A stretch of DNA of 17,597 nt from an uncultured Clostridia bacterium (GTDB taxonomy: Bacteria > Bacillota > Clostridia > TANB77 > CAG-508). The stretch is from contig CALYBF010000012.1 of the NCBI GenBank assembly GCA_944393755.1, positions 1 to 17,597 of the forward strand. The letters run 5' to 3'. Positions 1 through 6,464 of the stretch are shown one piece after another. The notes beneath the pieces are model-generated. The model was not told the origin of the DNA. It searched no databases and was given only the letters and a program-made list of their open reading frames with translations. Position numbers and translations under genes: made by a program. Each line of letters begins with the position of its first letter. Positions within the stretch are counted from its first letter, which is position 1.

Positions 1-633
1 GCACAAGATTATAGATATTTCCCAGACCCAGATTTAGTTGCAATAAAACTTTCAGATGAATATATAGAAAATATTAACAACACACTTCCAGAACTACCTG
101 AAAGTAGAAAACAAAGATATTTAACAGAATATAAACTTTCAGAAAAAGATGCAAATATTATAACATCATCAAAATATTTATCAGATTTATTTGAAGGCGC
201 AAGTAAGATATGTAATAACCCAAAAGCAGTAAACAACTGGATAATTTCAGACATATCAAGAATACTAAATGAAACAGAAATGGATCCAGTAGAAATTCCA
301 TTTGACAGTAAACAGTTAGCAAAATTAGTACAATTAATAGATAAAGGAACTATTAGTTCTTCTATCGCAAAAAAAGTTTTAGTAGAGATGTTTGAACACC
401 CAAGAGATCCAGAAGATATTATAGATGAAAAAGGTTGGGTTCAAATTTCTGATGAAGGTGCAATTAAAGAGGTTGTTTTAAAAGTTTTAGAAAACAACCC
501 TAAATCAGTAGAAGATTATAAAGCAGGAAAAGAAAAAGCATTAGGATTTTTAGTTGGACAAGCAATGAAAGAAACAAGAGGTAAAGCAAACCCACAAATG
601 TTAAATCAAATGTTTAAAGAAGAATTAAAATGA
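1..633 (+). CDS. gatB: Asp/Glu-tRNA(Asn/Gln) amidotransferase subunit B, C-terminal part
   Basis: GatB is the tRNA-binding and kinase subunit of the GatCAB complex, which converts misacylated Glu-tRNA(Gln) or Asp-tRNA(Asn) to the correct amide in the cytoplasm. The frame is open from base 1, so the gene begins upstream; 210 residues are visible. Residues 3-12 read DYRYFPDPDL, the conserved YRYFPEPDL motif of the catalytic core. The remainder matches the helical middle and the C-terminal YqeY/QAD domain, with the typical ending GKANPQMLNQMF. No in-frame CGG is present. The TGA stop (631-633) is the first base triplet of the terminator stem that follows, so the gene ends directly in a dispersed repeat. 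The identification is secure; the missing N-terminus is outside the window. Confidence 0.95.
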   Translation, partial: AQDYRYFPDPDLVAIKLSDEYIENINNTLPELPESRKQRYLTEYKLSEKDANIITSSKYLSDLFEGASKICNNPKAVNNWIISDISRILNETEMDPVEIPFDSKQLAKLVQLIDKGTISSSIAKKVLVEMFEHPRDPEDIIDEKGWVQISDEGAIKEVVLKVLENNPKSVEDYKAGKEKALGFLVGQAMKETRGKANPQMLNQMFKEELK

Positions 634-669
634 GACAAAAGGGGACAGCCCTTTTTTGTCTCATTTTTT
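631..669 (+). terminator. Intrinsic terminator of gatB built from a dispersed repeat
   Basis: TGAGACAAAAGGG pairs with CCC-TT-TTTTGTCTCA (two T bulged, loop GACAG), followed by six T at 664-669. The stop codon of gatB forms the base of the stem. The 3' half of the hairpin is copy 1 of the 23-nt repeat described separately. Confidence 0.75.
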
Positions 670-696
670 AAGATGAGACAAAAAATGACTGTCCCC
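641..696. repeat. Two inverted copies of a 23-nt repeat (GGGGACA...TTTTTGTCTCA)
   Basis: Copy 1 lies on the + strand at 641-663 and copy 2 on the - strand at 696-674, facing each other. They agree at 21 of 23 positions by eye. A third, slightly diverged copy is at 17332-17354, at the end of ricT. The arrangement resembles REP-like palindromic elements placed between genes. I infer, without being able to search, that the family is scattered through this genome. Confidence 0.7.
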
Positions 697-703
697 AAAA
701 TTC

Positions 704-955
704 TCAAATTAGTTGTTTTTTTATATTGTCTACTACAAAACCACATATAATAAATTCTACACTAAATACTAAGCTTAGTCTAAATAAGTTTATTCCTATA
801 TAATATAGAAATGGAGTTTTAAAAAATAAAACATAGCTAAATAAAATAGAAGCGGAAATTAATGCTAATATTAAGCAAAATTTAAGTCCTTTATATAATA
901 TTTTATATGTAGTTTTATCTAATTTTTTGTAATATGTAATTATTTTATTTATCAT
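704..955 (-). CDS. Small hypothetical membrane protein, two predicted helices
   Basis: An 83-residue product that I do not recognise. It starts with a basic, lysine- and tyrosine-rich segment, followed by two hydrophobic stretches (roughly residues 25-45 and 52-76) separated by a short loop with FKTPF, and ends in a basic tail (DNIKKQLI). This suggests a small integral membrane protein with both ends in the cytoplasm. I chose ATG at 955 because GAGG lies six bases upstream; the alternative GTG at 967 overlaps that ribosome binding site. No partner is apparent: it stands alone on this strand, convergent with gatB. Function unknown. Confidence 0.6.
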   Translation of the reverse strand: MINKIITYYKKLDKTTYKILYKGLKFCLILALISASILFSYVLFFKTPFLYYIGINLFRLSLVFSVEFIICGFVVDNIKKQLI

Positions 956-1121
956 TTCAAACCTCACAAAATATATAATATATAATTAGCTAATAGTATA
1001 TCTTATCTATTAATATCTTAACAGTTTAAAATATTAAAAGCAATGGAAATTAAAACCAAGAAAGCAATTGCTGAGAAAGAAAAAAGATATAAAAAATTAA
1101 TAATAAGTAGTAGGGAATTAT

Positions 1122-1209
1122 AGTAATTTTTAAAATTTAAGCTTCGCTTACCGGTAGTTTTACTACCCTTAATTTCCCTACGTAAAACTACCTAATTTTA
1201 AAAATTACT
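1122..1209. repeat. Palindromic element with nested inverted repeats
   Basis: A perfect 16-bp outer inverted repeat (AGTAATTTTTAAAATT at 1122-1137 with its complement at 1194-1209) encloses a perfect 11-bp inner one (GGTAGTTTTAC at 1153-1163 with 1182-1192). Similarity of the flanks extends outward imperfectly (AAGAAAAA near 1078, TTTTTCTT near 1216). GTAGGGAATTA at 1110-1120 can also pair with 1170-1181, so alternative folds exist. No coding content. It could be a MITE-like element or a structured RNA. Confidence 0.6.
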
Positions 1210-1291
1210 TTATTATTTTTCTTTTAAAGTTCGCATAAAATAGATAATAGTAATTAAAAAATAACAATAATTTTATTACTTATAAAATAAT

Positions 1292-1342
1292 ATCAGCATA
1301 AATATCTGCTTTTAATAAATTAAAGCCGAGATTTATGTTGAT
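1292..1342. repeat. Long imperfect hairpin
   Basis: Arms at 1292-1316 and 1319-1342 pair over about 24 bp with three mismatches and one bulge, leaving a very short loop. There is no T run on either side, so it is not a standard terminator. It may be a second palindromic repeat or an RNA structural element. Confidence 0.5.
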
Positions 1343-1383
1343 GTTATAAAGAAAAAATCAAGTGTTTGATGGTAAAAAATAAA

Positions 1384-1416
1384 AAAAGCTATTTTTGATT
1401 TTCAAAAATAGCTTTT
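1384..1416 (-). terminator. Intrinsic terminator of rpsT
   Basis: A perfect 15-bp stem (AAAAGCTATTTTTGA with its complement), three-base loop, read on the - strand after rpsT, and followed on that strand by a run of T (plus-strand A run at 1381-1387). It lies 33 bases past the rpsT stop. Confidence 0.8.
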
Positions 1417-1448
1417 AATAAAAACTATGCATAATCTTTATTTTTGTT

Positions 1449-1715
1449 TTAAGCCATAGCTGCGTTTAATTTTTTTGATAAATTAGATTTTTTTCTAGCT
1501 GCTGTGTTTTTAACAATAACACCTTTACTGCAAGCTTGATCAATTTTCTTTGTAGCTTCAGAAAATAGAACTTTAGCTTCATCAATATTTCCAGCTTTAA
1601 CAGCTTCTTCGAATTTTTTAACAGCTGTTTTGTATGCTGATTTTATCATATTATTTCTTAAAGTTTTCTTTTCAATAATTTTAACTCTTTTTTTAGCTGA
1701 TTTTATATTTGGCAT
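1449..1715 (-). CDS. rpsT: 30S ribosomal protein S20
   Basis: S20 is a primary binding protein of 16S rRNA in the small subunit body. The 88-residue product has normal family length and composition: MPNIKSAKKRVK at the N-terminus, alternating lysines and alanines throughout, and the conserved VIVKNTAARKKSNLSKKLN segment near the C-terminus. The start is set by AGGAGGTG ten bases upstream of ATG. The gene is monocistronic, with its own promoter and a strong terminator, as is common for rpsT. It is divergent from rpiB. No CGG codon. Confidence 0.97.
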   Translation of the reverse strand: MPNIKSAKKRVKIIEKKTLRNNMIKSAYKTAVKKFEEAVKAGNIDEAKVLFSEATKKIDQACSKGVIVKNTAARKKSNLSKKLNAAMA

Positions 1716-1762
1716 TTCTTAAAGCACCTCCTTTAGTTTGTATTACTATATTAACGTATAAT

Positions 1763-1791
1763 ATTTTACCATAAATATTAGGAAAAATCAA
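1763..1791 (-). promoter_or_regulatory. Sigma-A-type promoter of rpsT
   Basis: On the - strand TTGATT (1791-1786) and TAAAAT (1768-1763) are 17 bases apart, about 50 bases upstream of the rpsT start. It lies back to back with the rpiB promoter. Confidence 0.6.
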
Positions 1792-1809
1792 GTAATTTTT
1801 GCTAAATTC

Positions 1810-1838
1810 TTGTAAAAGAAATTTTTTTGTGTTATTAT
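1810..1838 (+). promoter_or_regulatory. Sigma-A-type promoter of rpiB
   Basis: TTGTAA (1810-1815) and TATTAT (1833-1838) have a 17-base spacer, about 30 bases upstream of the rpiB start codon. It probably serves rpiB, the WecA/TagO gene and rubredoxin. Confidence 0.55.
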
Positions 1839-1870
1839 TAAATTGGTTTATAAGAAATGGAGGGATACTT

Positions 1871-2317
1871 ATGATAGCAATTGGAAGCGACCACGGTGGT
1901 TATAGATTAAAAGAAGAAATAAAAAAATATTTAGATGAAAAAAATATTGAATATAAAGATTTTGGTTGTCAAAACGAAGAAAGTGTAGATTATCCAGATA
2001 TAGCAAGTGCTGTAGCAAAAGAAGTTCAAAGTGGAAAATGTGAACAAGGAATATTAATTTGTCGTTCTGGAATTGGTATGTCAATTGTAGCAAATAAATT
2101 TAAAGGTATAAGATGTGCTCTTTGTCATAATGAGTATACTGCAAAATATGCAAGATTACACAATGATAGTAATATATTAGCTATGGGAGCAGACGATTTA
2201 ACTGTAAACGAAGCTATTTGTATATTAAGGATGTGGCTTGCAACTTCTTTTGAAGGTGGAAGACATTTAGAAAGAATAAAACTAATAGAAGAGATAGAAA
2301 ATAAAAATATGAAATAA
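1871..2317 (+). CDS. rpiB: Ribose-5-phosphate isomerase B (RpiB/LacAB family)
   Basis: Interconverts ribose 5-phosphate and ribulose 5-phosphate in the pentose phosphate pathway. The 148-residue product has family length and motifs: GSDHGG at 5-10, YPD at 41-43, a cysteine at 64 in ICRSGIGMSI (the catalytic-base position of RpiB), and H97-N98 in the second active-site region. The usual CGTGIG reads CRSGIG here; the cysteine is kept. I start at ATG 1871 because GGAGGG lies just upstream; extending to 1799 would place that site and the promoter inside the protein. A closely related sugar-phosphate isomerase (LacA/LacB or allose type) cannot be excluded. The next gene begins 16 bases downstream. 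The CGG trinucleotide at CAC GGT is out of frame. Confidence 0.88.
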   Translation: MIAIGSDHGGYRLKEEIKKYLDEKNIEYKDFGCQNEESVDYPDIASAVAKEVQSGKCEQGILICRSGIGMSIVANKFKGIRCALCHNEYTAKYARLHNDSNILAMGADDLTVNEAICILRMWLATSFEGGRHLERIKLIEEIENKNMK

Positions 2318-2333
2318 TTAGGAGGCAAATAAT

Positions 2334-3571
2334 ATGTGGGGAGATGTAGCCATTGCCTTTTTGCTAGCATTTATTGTAGCATTTATGGCAACACCATACA
2401 CCATTAAAATTGCACATAAAGTAGGTGCAGTAGATGTCCCAAAAGATGAAAGAAGAATGCATAAGAAAGCTATGCCTAAATTTGGAGGTCCAGCAGTAAT
2501 ACTTCGGCTTCCTAGTATCAGTTGTTTATTTATTAATTGTTATGAGTATGGAAGGAACAATTAGTTTATTTGGAAGAGACAACTATGGTATGCAACTACT
2601 TCGGTATGTTTTTAGGTATATTAGTAATTAGCATAACTTGTGTATTTGATGATATATTTACCATAAAACCAATTGTAAAGTTAATAGGACAAGTTTTAGC
2701 AGCAATAGTTGCTGTGGCGTTTGGAGTAAGAATAGAAAGTATAGATTTTGGTTTTATTAATACTTCTGAATTAGGTGAAGCGGTATCAATAATAGTAACA
2801 ATTATTTGGATAGTAGGAGTAACAAATGCAATAAACTTAATAGATGGTTTAGACGGACTAGCATCTGGGATATCTGTAATATCAGCCGTATCTTTACTTG
2901 TGATTTTTGTATTAAATGGTTCACCAACAATAGCAATTATATTAATAACAGCATTAGCCGGTGCTTTAGTAGGTTTTCTACCATTTAATTTCGCACCAGC
3001 AAAAACTTTTATAGGAGATACAGGTTCAAACTTTTTAGGATATACAATATCCATAATTGCAATTTTAGGAATTGCAAAAACTTATACATTAGCAGTTATA
3101 ATATTACCATTAATAGTTTTGGGTCTTCCAATATTTGATACAGCTTGGGCAATAATTAGAAGGCTAATAAAAGGTAAATCAATAAAAGCAATATTTAAAG
3201 CAGATAAAGGACATTTACATCATAGAATAGTTGCTAGAGGATTTAGTCAAAAACAAGCAGTTTTAATTTTATATGGAATTAGTGCAACTTTTGGTATATT
3301 TGCGGTTATACTATTAGATAGCGGAATATGGAAAGCATTATCTTTTTTACTTATGGTAATAGTAGCAATAGGACTTGGTTATAAGAATTTCCAAGCAGAG
3401 CATTCTGATAATCAAATGTATGAGTGTGTAGAGTGTAAATATATTTATAACCCTAAGTTTGGAAATGAGAAAGCGGGAATAAAACCAGGAACACAATTTG
3501 AAGATTTACCAGAGACTTGGGTGTGCCCTGTTTGTGGAGAAGGAAAAGATATGTTTCAGATACATCAATAA
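2334..3571 (+). CDS. WecA/TagO-type undecaprenyl-phosphate sugar-1-phosphate transferase fused to rubredoxin, two +1 recoding sites
   Basis: A polytopic membrane enzyme that moves a sugar-1-phosphate (GlcNAc in the best-known members) from UDP-sugar to undecaprenyl phosphate, the first step of teichoic acid or surface glycan assembly. The reading frame must skip C2505 and C2602, both at CTT-C-GG. The joined 411-residue protein shows VDVPKDERRMH and PKFGG near residues 34-52, FDD after the second join, NAINLIDGLDGLA, GDTGSNFLGY and HLHHR, all typical of the family. Residues 361-411 form a complete rubredoxin domain (CVEC and CPVC) that faces the cytoplasm after the last helix. Without recoding, translation stops at 2564 or 2631. 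The ATG follows GGAGG; rpiB is 16 bases upstream and a free rubredoxin 21 bases downstream. The sugar substrate is not certain. Confidence 0.85.
2502..2508 (+). other. +1 recoding site 1 (CTT C GGC), WecA/TagO gene
   Basis: The frame entering is ATA CTT CGG; skipping C2505 gives CTT GGC TTC, coding Leu-Gly-Phe and restoring the conserved GG-PAVILGF segment. Reading straight on reaches TAG at 2562-2564. Confidence 0.85.
2599..2605 (+). other. +1 recoding site 2 (CTT C GGT), WecA/TagO gene
   Basis: The frame entering is CTA CTT CGG; skipping C2602 gives CTT GGT ATG, Leu-Gly-Met, leading to the FDD motif. Reading straight on reaches TAG at 2629-2631. The octamer TACTTCGG is identical to site 1. 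Confidence 0.85.
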
Positions 3572-3592
3572 AATATTAAGGAGGTGAATTAT

Positions 3593-3751
3593 ATGTACGT
3601 ATGTTTAGCTTGTGGATATATTTATGATCCAGAAAAAGGAGATCCAGATAGTGGAATAGCACCAGGAACAGCTTTTGAAGATATACCAGATGATTGGACT
3701 TGTCCAGTATGTGGGGTTGGAAAAGATATGTTCCAAAAGAAAGAAGATTAA
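3593..3751 (+). CDS. Rubredoxin
   Basis: A 52-residue iron protein carrying one Fe(Cys)4 centre for single-electron transfer, typical of anaerobes (oxygen and peroxide reduction, or other redox steps). CLAC at 4-7 and CPVC at 37-40 supply the four cysteine ligands; the aromatic core (Y2, Y9, Y11, F28, W35, F47) is complete. The start follows a very strong AAGGAGGTG. It shares 30 of 48 aligned residues with the rubredoxin domain at the end of the preceding gene, so the two look like a tandem duplication in which one copy became fused. It closes the rpiB group ahead of a terminator. Confidence 0.95.
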   Translation: MYVCLACGYIYDPEKGDPDSGIAPGTAFEDIPDDWTCPVCGVGKDMFQKKED

Positions 3752-3753
3752 TA

Positions 3754-3777
3754 AAAAGGAGCCAATTGGTTCCTTTT
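3754..3777. terminator. Bidirectional terminator between convergent genes
   Basis: AAAAGGAGCC pairs with GGTTCCTTTT (one G-U pair) around an AATT loop. T runs are present on both strands, suiting rubredoxin on the + strand and the hydrolase on the - strand. Confidence 0.65.
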
Positions 3778-3797
3778 ATTGTTAGTTAACAATTTAT

Positions 3798-4479
3798 CTA
3801 ATTTATAGTGCTAGATGTTGGACCAGTTCCAACTACATCTTCTTGTAAAGAACGCCACGTATTACACCCAACAATGCCATCTGCTGTAAGCCCTCTAGAA
3901 CGTTGGTAACTAATTACAGCATTTTGTGTAGCAGAACCAAATATTCCGTCTAAGCCATTTGTTCTATAACCTAAAGTGTTTAAATCATCTTGTGCAATTA
4001 AAACATAATTACTAACACTGCCTCTTCTAAGAGTAGGGTATCCACCTGAAGAACAAGCAGGTTTTCCGAAATCTTTTATCAAAATGAACCCAAGTTGGTG
4101 TTAATGAAATTGGCTCTACATATGACCATACACCAGAGTTATTAGCTGAATTCCATAATGAGGTTCTTCTACTTGCAGATAATGTTTGACCAACATCAAA
4201 AGCAACACCGGCATAATGTTGACTTAAATTTCCGTGCCCACCTTCATACGGTCTTTTAAAAGCAAAACCCACAGGAATTGGAGATCCAAAAATATATCTT
4301 TGACTATTCCAACTTTGCATACACCTTTTTGTTGTCCATAAAATATTACTTTTACTAGAACCTCTAAATTCTCTAACACGTAATGTACCATTTGTATTAT
4401 ATGGCATAGGTTCTGCTTCACCTCTATAATATGATTCCATACGGTCAGTATCATTATTAAAAATAATTATTTTTGCCAT
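3798..4479 (-). CDS. Peptidoglycan hydrolase: M15-like peptidase domain plus peptidoglycan-binding domain, one +1 recoding site
   Basis: Likely cuts or trims peptidoglycan peptides. After skipping C4068 the product is 226 residues. Residues about 35-135 resemble the M15 D-Ala-D-Ala peptidase fold: H88 and D95 in HYAGVAFD and H132 in WVHFD fit the zinc-binding HxxxxxxD and WxH pattern. Residues about 150-215 are a PG_binding_1 repeat domain (LRRGS, DGIFGSATQNAV, DGIVGCNTW). The recoding site sits at the join of the two domains; reading straight on gives the peptidase with a 13-residue foreign tail ending at 4027. There is no signal peptide, so export is non-classical or it acts in the mother cell or at lysis. 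GGGAGG precedes ATG 4479 and lies in a hairpin. Arginine CGT occurs four times. Peptidase specificity is inferred. Confidence 0.8.
4065..4071 (-). other. +1 recoding site (TTT C GGA), hydrolase
   Basis: On the - strand the frame entering is AGA TTT CGG; skipping C4068 gives TTT GGA AAA (Phe-Gly-Lys) and opens the peptidoglycan-binding domain. Reading straight on adds 13 residues and stops at 4027. Confidence 0.8.
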
Positions 4480-4484
4480 AAATA

Positions 4485-4525
4485 ATTCCTCCCATATAAT
4501 ATTTATATTATTATATGCGAGGAAT
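4485..4525 (-). promoter_or_regulatory. Hairpin covering the hydrolase ribosome binding site
   Basis: ATTCCTCCCATATAATA (4485-4501) and 4509-4525 pair over 17 bp with one mismatch. Read on the - strand, the downstream arm contains GGGAGGAAT, the Shine-Dalgarno region six bases before the start ATG. No T run follows, so it looks like translation control, or RNA stability between sortase and hydrolase, rather than termination. Confidence 0.55.
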
Positions 4526-4546
4526 AATATTTTTGTTTATTATTTT

Positions 4547-5314
4547 CTAATTTGCTCTTGCTTTTACAATTACTCTTAACTGACTATCATTTGTACAAGT
4601 AATTAATGTAAGGTCTCTTGTTCCGTTAGTATTTGGTGCTGTACAACTTGTATCACTTGGAGTTACCTCATATTTATCGAATACAGTATATACAAGAGTT
4701 CTACCTAAATTATCAGTGATTTCTATTTTGTCTCCATTTTCTAAAGATGGCACTTTACTGAAGAATTTTGAGTTTCTATAGTTATGACCTACTAAAGAGA
4801 AGTTACCAATTTCATTTGGGTCAACTCCCCAGAACTTGGTAGGAGATATTTTAAGTAAAGCTTCTGTTTCTTCAACCGAGTCTGTTTCACCATCTAAGAT
4901 TGGATAACTAACATTTATTTTTGGAATATTTATACTTCCAATTGTTATATATCTAAAACCATCACTTGTTGTTTCTACTCTATTTGGACTAAATTTATTA
5001 TTATGACTATTAGATGTTTTTGAAGGAGTTTCAGTAGTAGAATTATTTTCAGAAGATGTATCTACTGTATCATTTAATATTGCAACTAAAACATTACTAT
5101 CTGCAAGAGAGTTGTCAATATTTTGATTGAACTCATCAAGTATTGCTTGAGAAGTTTCTTCGCTTTTATTTCTATCTACTTCAGCATATATGTAAAAAGA
5201 TACTAAAATACATACTAAAAAAACAGATAAAAAGAAATAAAACTTATACGCTTTCTTTTTTCTCTTTAATTCTGGTGTGATATATAGTTTCTCTGTTACT
5301 AATATCTGATTCAT
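4547..5314 (-). CDS. Sortase, membrane-anchored cysteine transpeptidase
   Basis: Attaches surface proteins to the cell wall or assembles pilus-like polymers, outside the membrane. The 255-residue product has a basic N-terminus, one helix at about 24-43, a low-complexity Ser/Thr/Asn linker (about 75-110), and a sortase barrel: H177 in SLVGHNYR, C240 in TLITCTND and R247 in QLRVIV form the catalytic triad. The TLITC-R layout is closest to class D or E, but I cannot settle the class. ATG 5314 has AAGGAGAAG upstream; the earlier TTG would overlap it. It lies 67 bases upstream of the hydrolase, probably cotranscribed. No sorting-signal substrate is visible in the window. No in-frame CGG. Confidence 0.9.
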   Translation of the reverse strand: MNQILVTEKLYITPELKRKKKAYKFYFFLSVFLVCILVSFYIYAEVDRNKSEETSQAILDEFNQNIDNSLADSNVLVAILNDTVDTSSENNSTTETPSKTSNSHNNKFSPNRVETTSDGFRYITIGSINIPKINVSYPILDGETDSVEETEALLKISPTKFWGVDPNEIGNFSLVGHNYRNSKFFSKVPSLENGDKIEITDNLGRTLVYTVFDKYEVTPSDTSCTAPNTNGTRDLTLITCTNDSQLRVIVKARAN

Positions 5315-5343
5315 AACTTCTCCTTTCAAAATAACTCTATTTT

Positions 5344-5372
5344 ATTATAACATAAAATAAAGTGTTTTTGAA
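5344..5372 (-). promoter_or_regulatory. Promoter of sortase-hydrolase
   Basis: On the - strand a perfect TATAAT (5349-5344) lies 17 bases after TTCAAA (5372-5367), about 30 bases upstream of the sortase start. Confidence 0.5.
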
Positions 5373-5437
5373 GAGTTTTTTTAATTTTTACAAATGTTTA
5401 TTTTAAAATTTTTACAGAATATTCCAAAATCAACCTG

Positions 5438-6310
5438 TTAATTTCTAAAACTATTAATAAACTCATTTGTAATATCAGCAAAATCTTGAAGAGTAAGTTT
5501 TTCGGGTCTTATATCTTCTGGAAGATTTAATTTGTTTAAAATGCTAATTCCTTCATCTTTGTTTAGGAAAACTTTAGAATTAGTAAGGCTGTTTAATAAA
5601 GTCTTTCTCCTTTGTAAAAAAGCACATTTAATAATCTTAAACATAATTTTTTTACTTTTAACATTTACAGGAGGTTGTTTTCTAATATTTAATTTAATAA
5701 CTTCAGAAGTAACTTTAGGTTCTGGTATAAAAGAATTTTTAGGAACTTCTAAAATACTTTCAGAATCAGCATAAAAGTAAACAGAATATGTAATAGCTCC
5801 AGTTTCTTTATCACTAGGAGTTGCAATTAACCTATCAGCAACTTCTTTTTGTATCATAACAGTTATAGAAGTTAAATCAAGTTCATCTTCTAATAATTTC
5901 ATAATAATAGGAGTGGTAATGTAATAAGGAAGATTTGCAACTATTTTGACATTTTTAATATTAGTATCTTGTTTTTCTTTTTCAATTAAAGAATTTAAAT
6001 CAAGTTTTAAAATATCATTATGTATTAATTGGAAGTTATCATATAAATGAAATCTATCATTTAAAATATCAATCATTTTATTATCTAATTCAACACAAAT
6101 AACTTTATAAGCTTTTTCTAATAAAAATTTAGTAAGAGTACCAAGCCCAGGACCGATTTCTATTACTAAATCATTTTTAGAAACATCGCTTCCTTGAATT
6201 ATTTTTTCTATAACATTACTATCAATCAAAAAATTTTGTCCTAAAGACTTATTTGCTCTAATATTATATTTTTTCATAATGAATTTAGTTTCTTCTAAAA
6301 TATCGTTCAT
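5438..6310 (-). CDS. rsmA: 16S rRNA dimethyladenosine transferase
   Basis: KsgA/RsmA uses S-adenosylmethionine to dimethylate two adjacent adenines near the 3' end of 16S rRNA during small-subunit maturation. The 290-residue product has the family's usual length and motifs: KSLGQNFLID at 21-30, SAM-binding EIGPGLG at 51-57, and NLPYY at 126-130 (the catalytic NLPY). FIPEPKV and FLQRRKTLLNSL in the C-terminal half are also typical. ATG 6310 follows AAAGGAG at good spacing. It lies upstream of sortase on the same strand and is divergent from the penicillin-binding protein. No in-frame CGG; ATC GGT in EIGPG is out of frame. Confidence 0.97.
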   Translation of the reverse strand: MNDILEETKFIMKKYNIRANKSLGQNFLIDSNVIEKIIQGSDVSKNDLVIEIGPGLGTLTKFLLEKAYKVICVELDNKMIDILNDRFHLYDNFQLIHNDILKLDLNSLIEKEKQDTNIKNVKIVANLPYYITTPIIMKLLEDELDLTSITVMIQKEVADRLIATPSDKETGAITYSVYFYADSESILEVPKNSFIPEPKVTSEVIKLNIRKQPPVNVKSKKIMFKIIKCAFLQRRKTLLNSLTNSKVFLNKDEGISILNKLNLPEDIRPEKLTLQDFADITNEFINSFRN

Positions 6311-6426
6311 ATCTAGCTCCTTTAAAATTTATATATTATATTTTAATACAAAATTGGAAATCTATCAATAAATATAAGTTAAATTTTCTAAATCTAAGTT
6401 ATTGTTAAAAATTGAAATTCATAAAT

Positions 6427-6463
6427 AAAAAACTTCCTAATAAAATTAATTAGGAGGTTTTTT
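6427..6463 (+). promoter_or_regulatory. Terminator-like hairpin containing the penicillin-binding protein ribosome binding site
   Basis: AAAAAACTTCCTAAT (6427-6441) pairs with ATTAGGAGGTTTTTT (6449-6463) with one mismatch. The 3' arm contains AGGAGG and ends in seven T, one base before the start ATG. It can be read as an intrinsic terminator or as a ribosome-site sequestering stem; either would make expression depend on opening the stem. Confidence 0.55.
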
Positions 6464-6464
6464 T

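Larger units (their letters stand above)
956..1448. other. Gene-poor interval with palindromic DNA
   Basis: About 490 bases without a convincing gene. It contains a palindromic element (1122-1209), a long imperfect hairpin (1292-1342) and the rpsT terminator (1384-1416). A 26-codon frame at 1043-1123 (+) has no ribosome binding site and ends at the edge of the palindrome; it may be a gene remnant. No RNA gene was recognised. Confidence 0.6.

Noticed and set aside
1043..1123. Short + strand frame of 26 codons
   Set aside because: No ribosome binding site, no recognised motif; at most a remnant.
956..1448. CRISPR array or tRNA genes in the gap
   Set aside because: The repeats are inverted, not direct and regularly spaced, and no cloverleaf could be drawn.
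1889..1897. CGG in the rpiB GSDHGG motif
   Set aside because: It is out of frame (CAC GGT), so it is not a shift site; the protein is continuous.
2484..2489. GGAGGT upstream of the first shift site as an RF2-like Shine-Dalgarno stimulator
   Set aside because: It is about 12 bases from the slip codon, farther than in RF2, and the other six sites have no equivalent.
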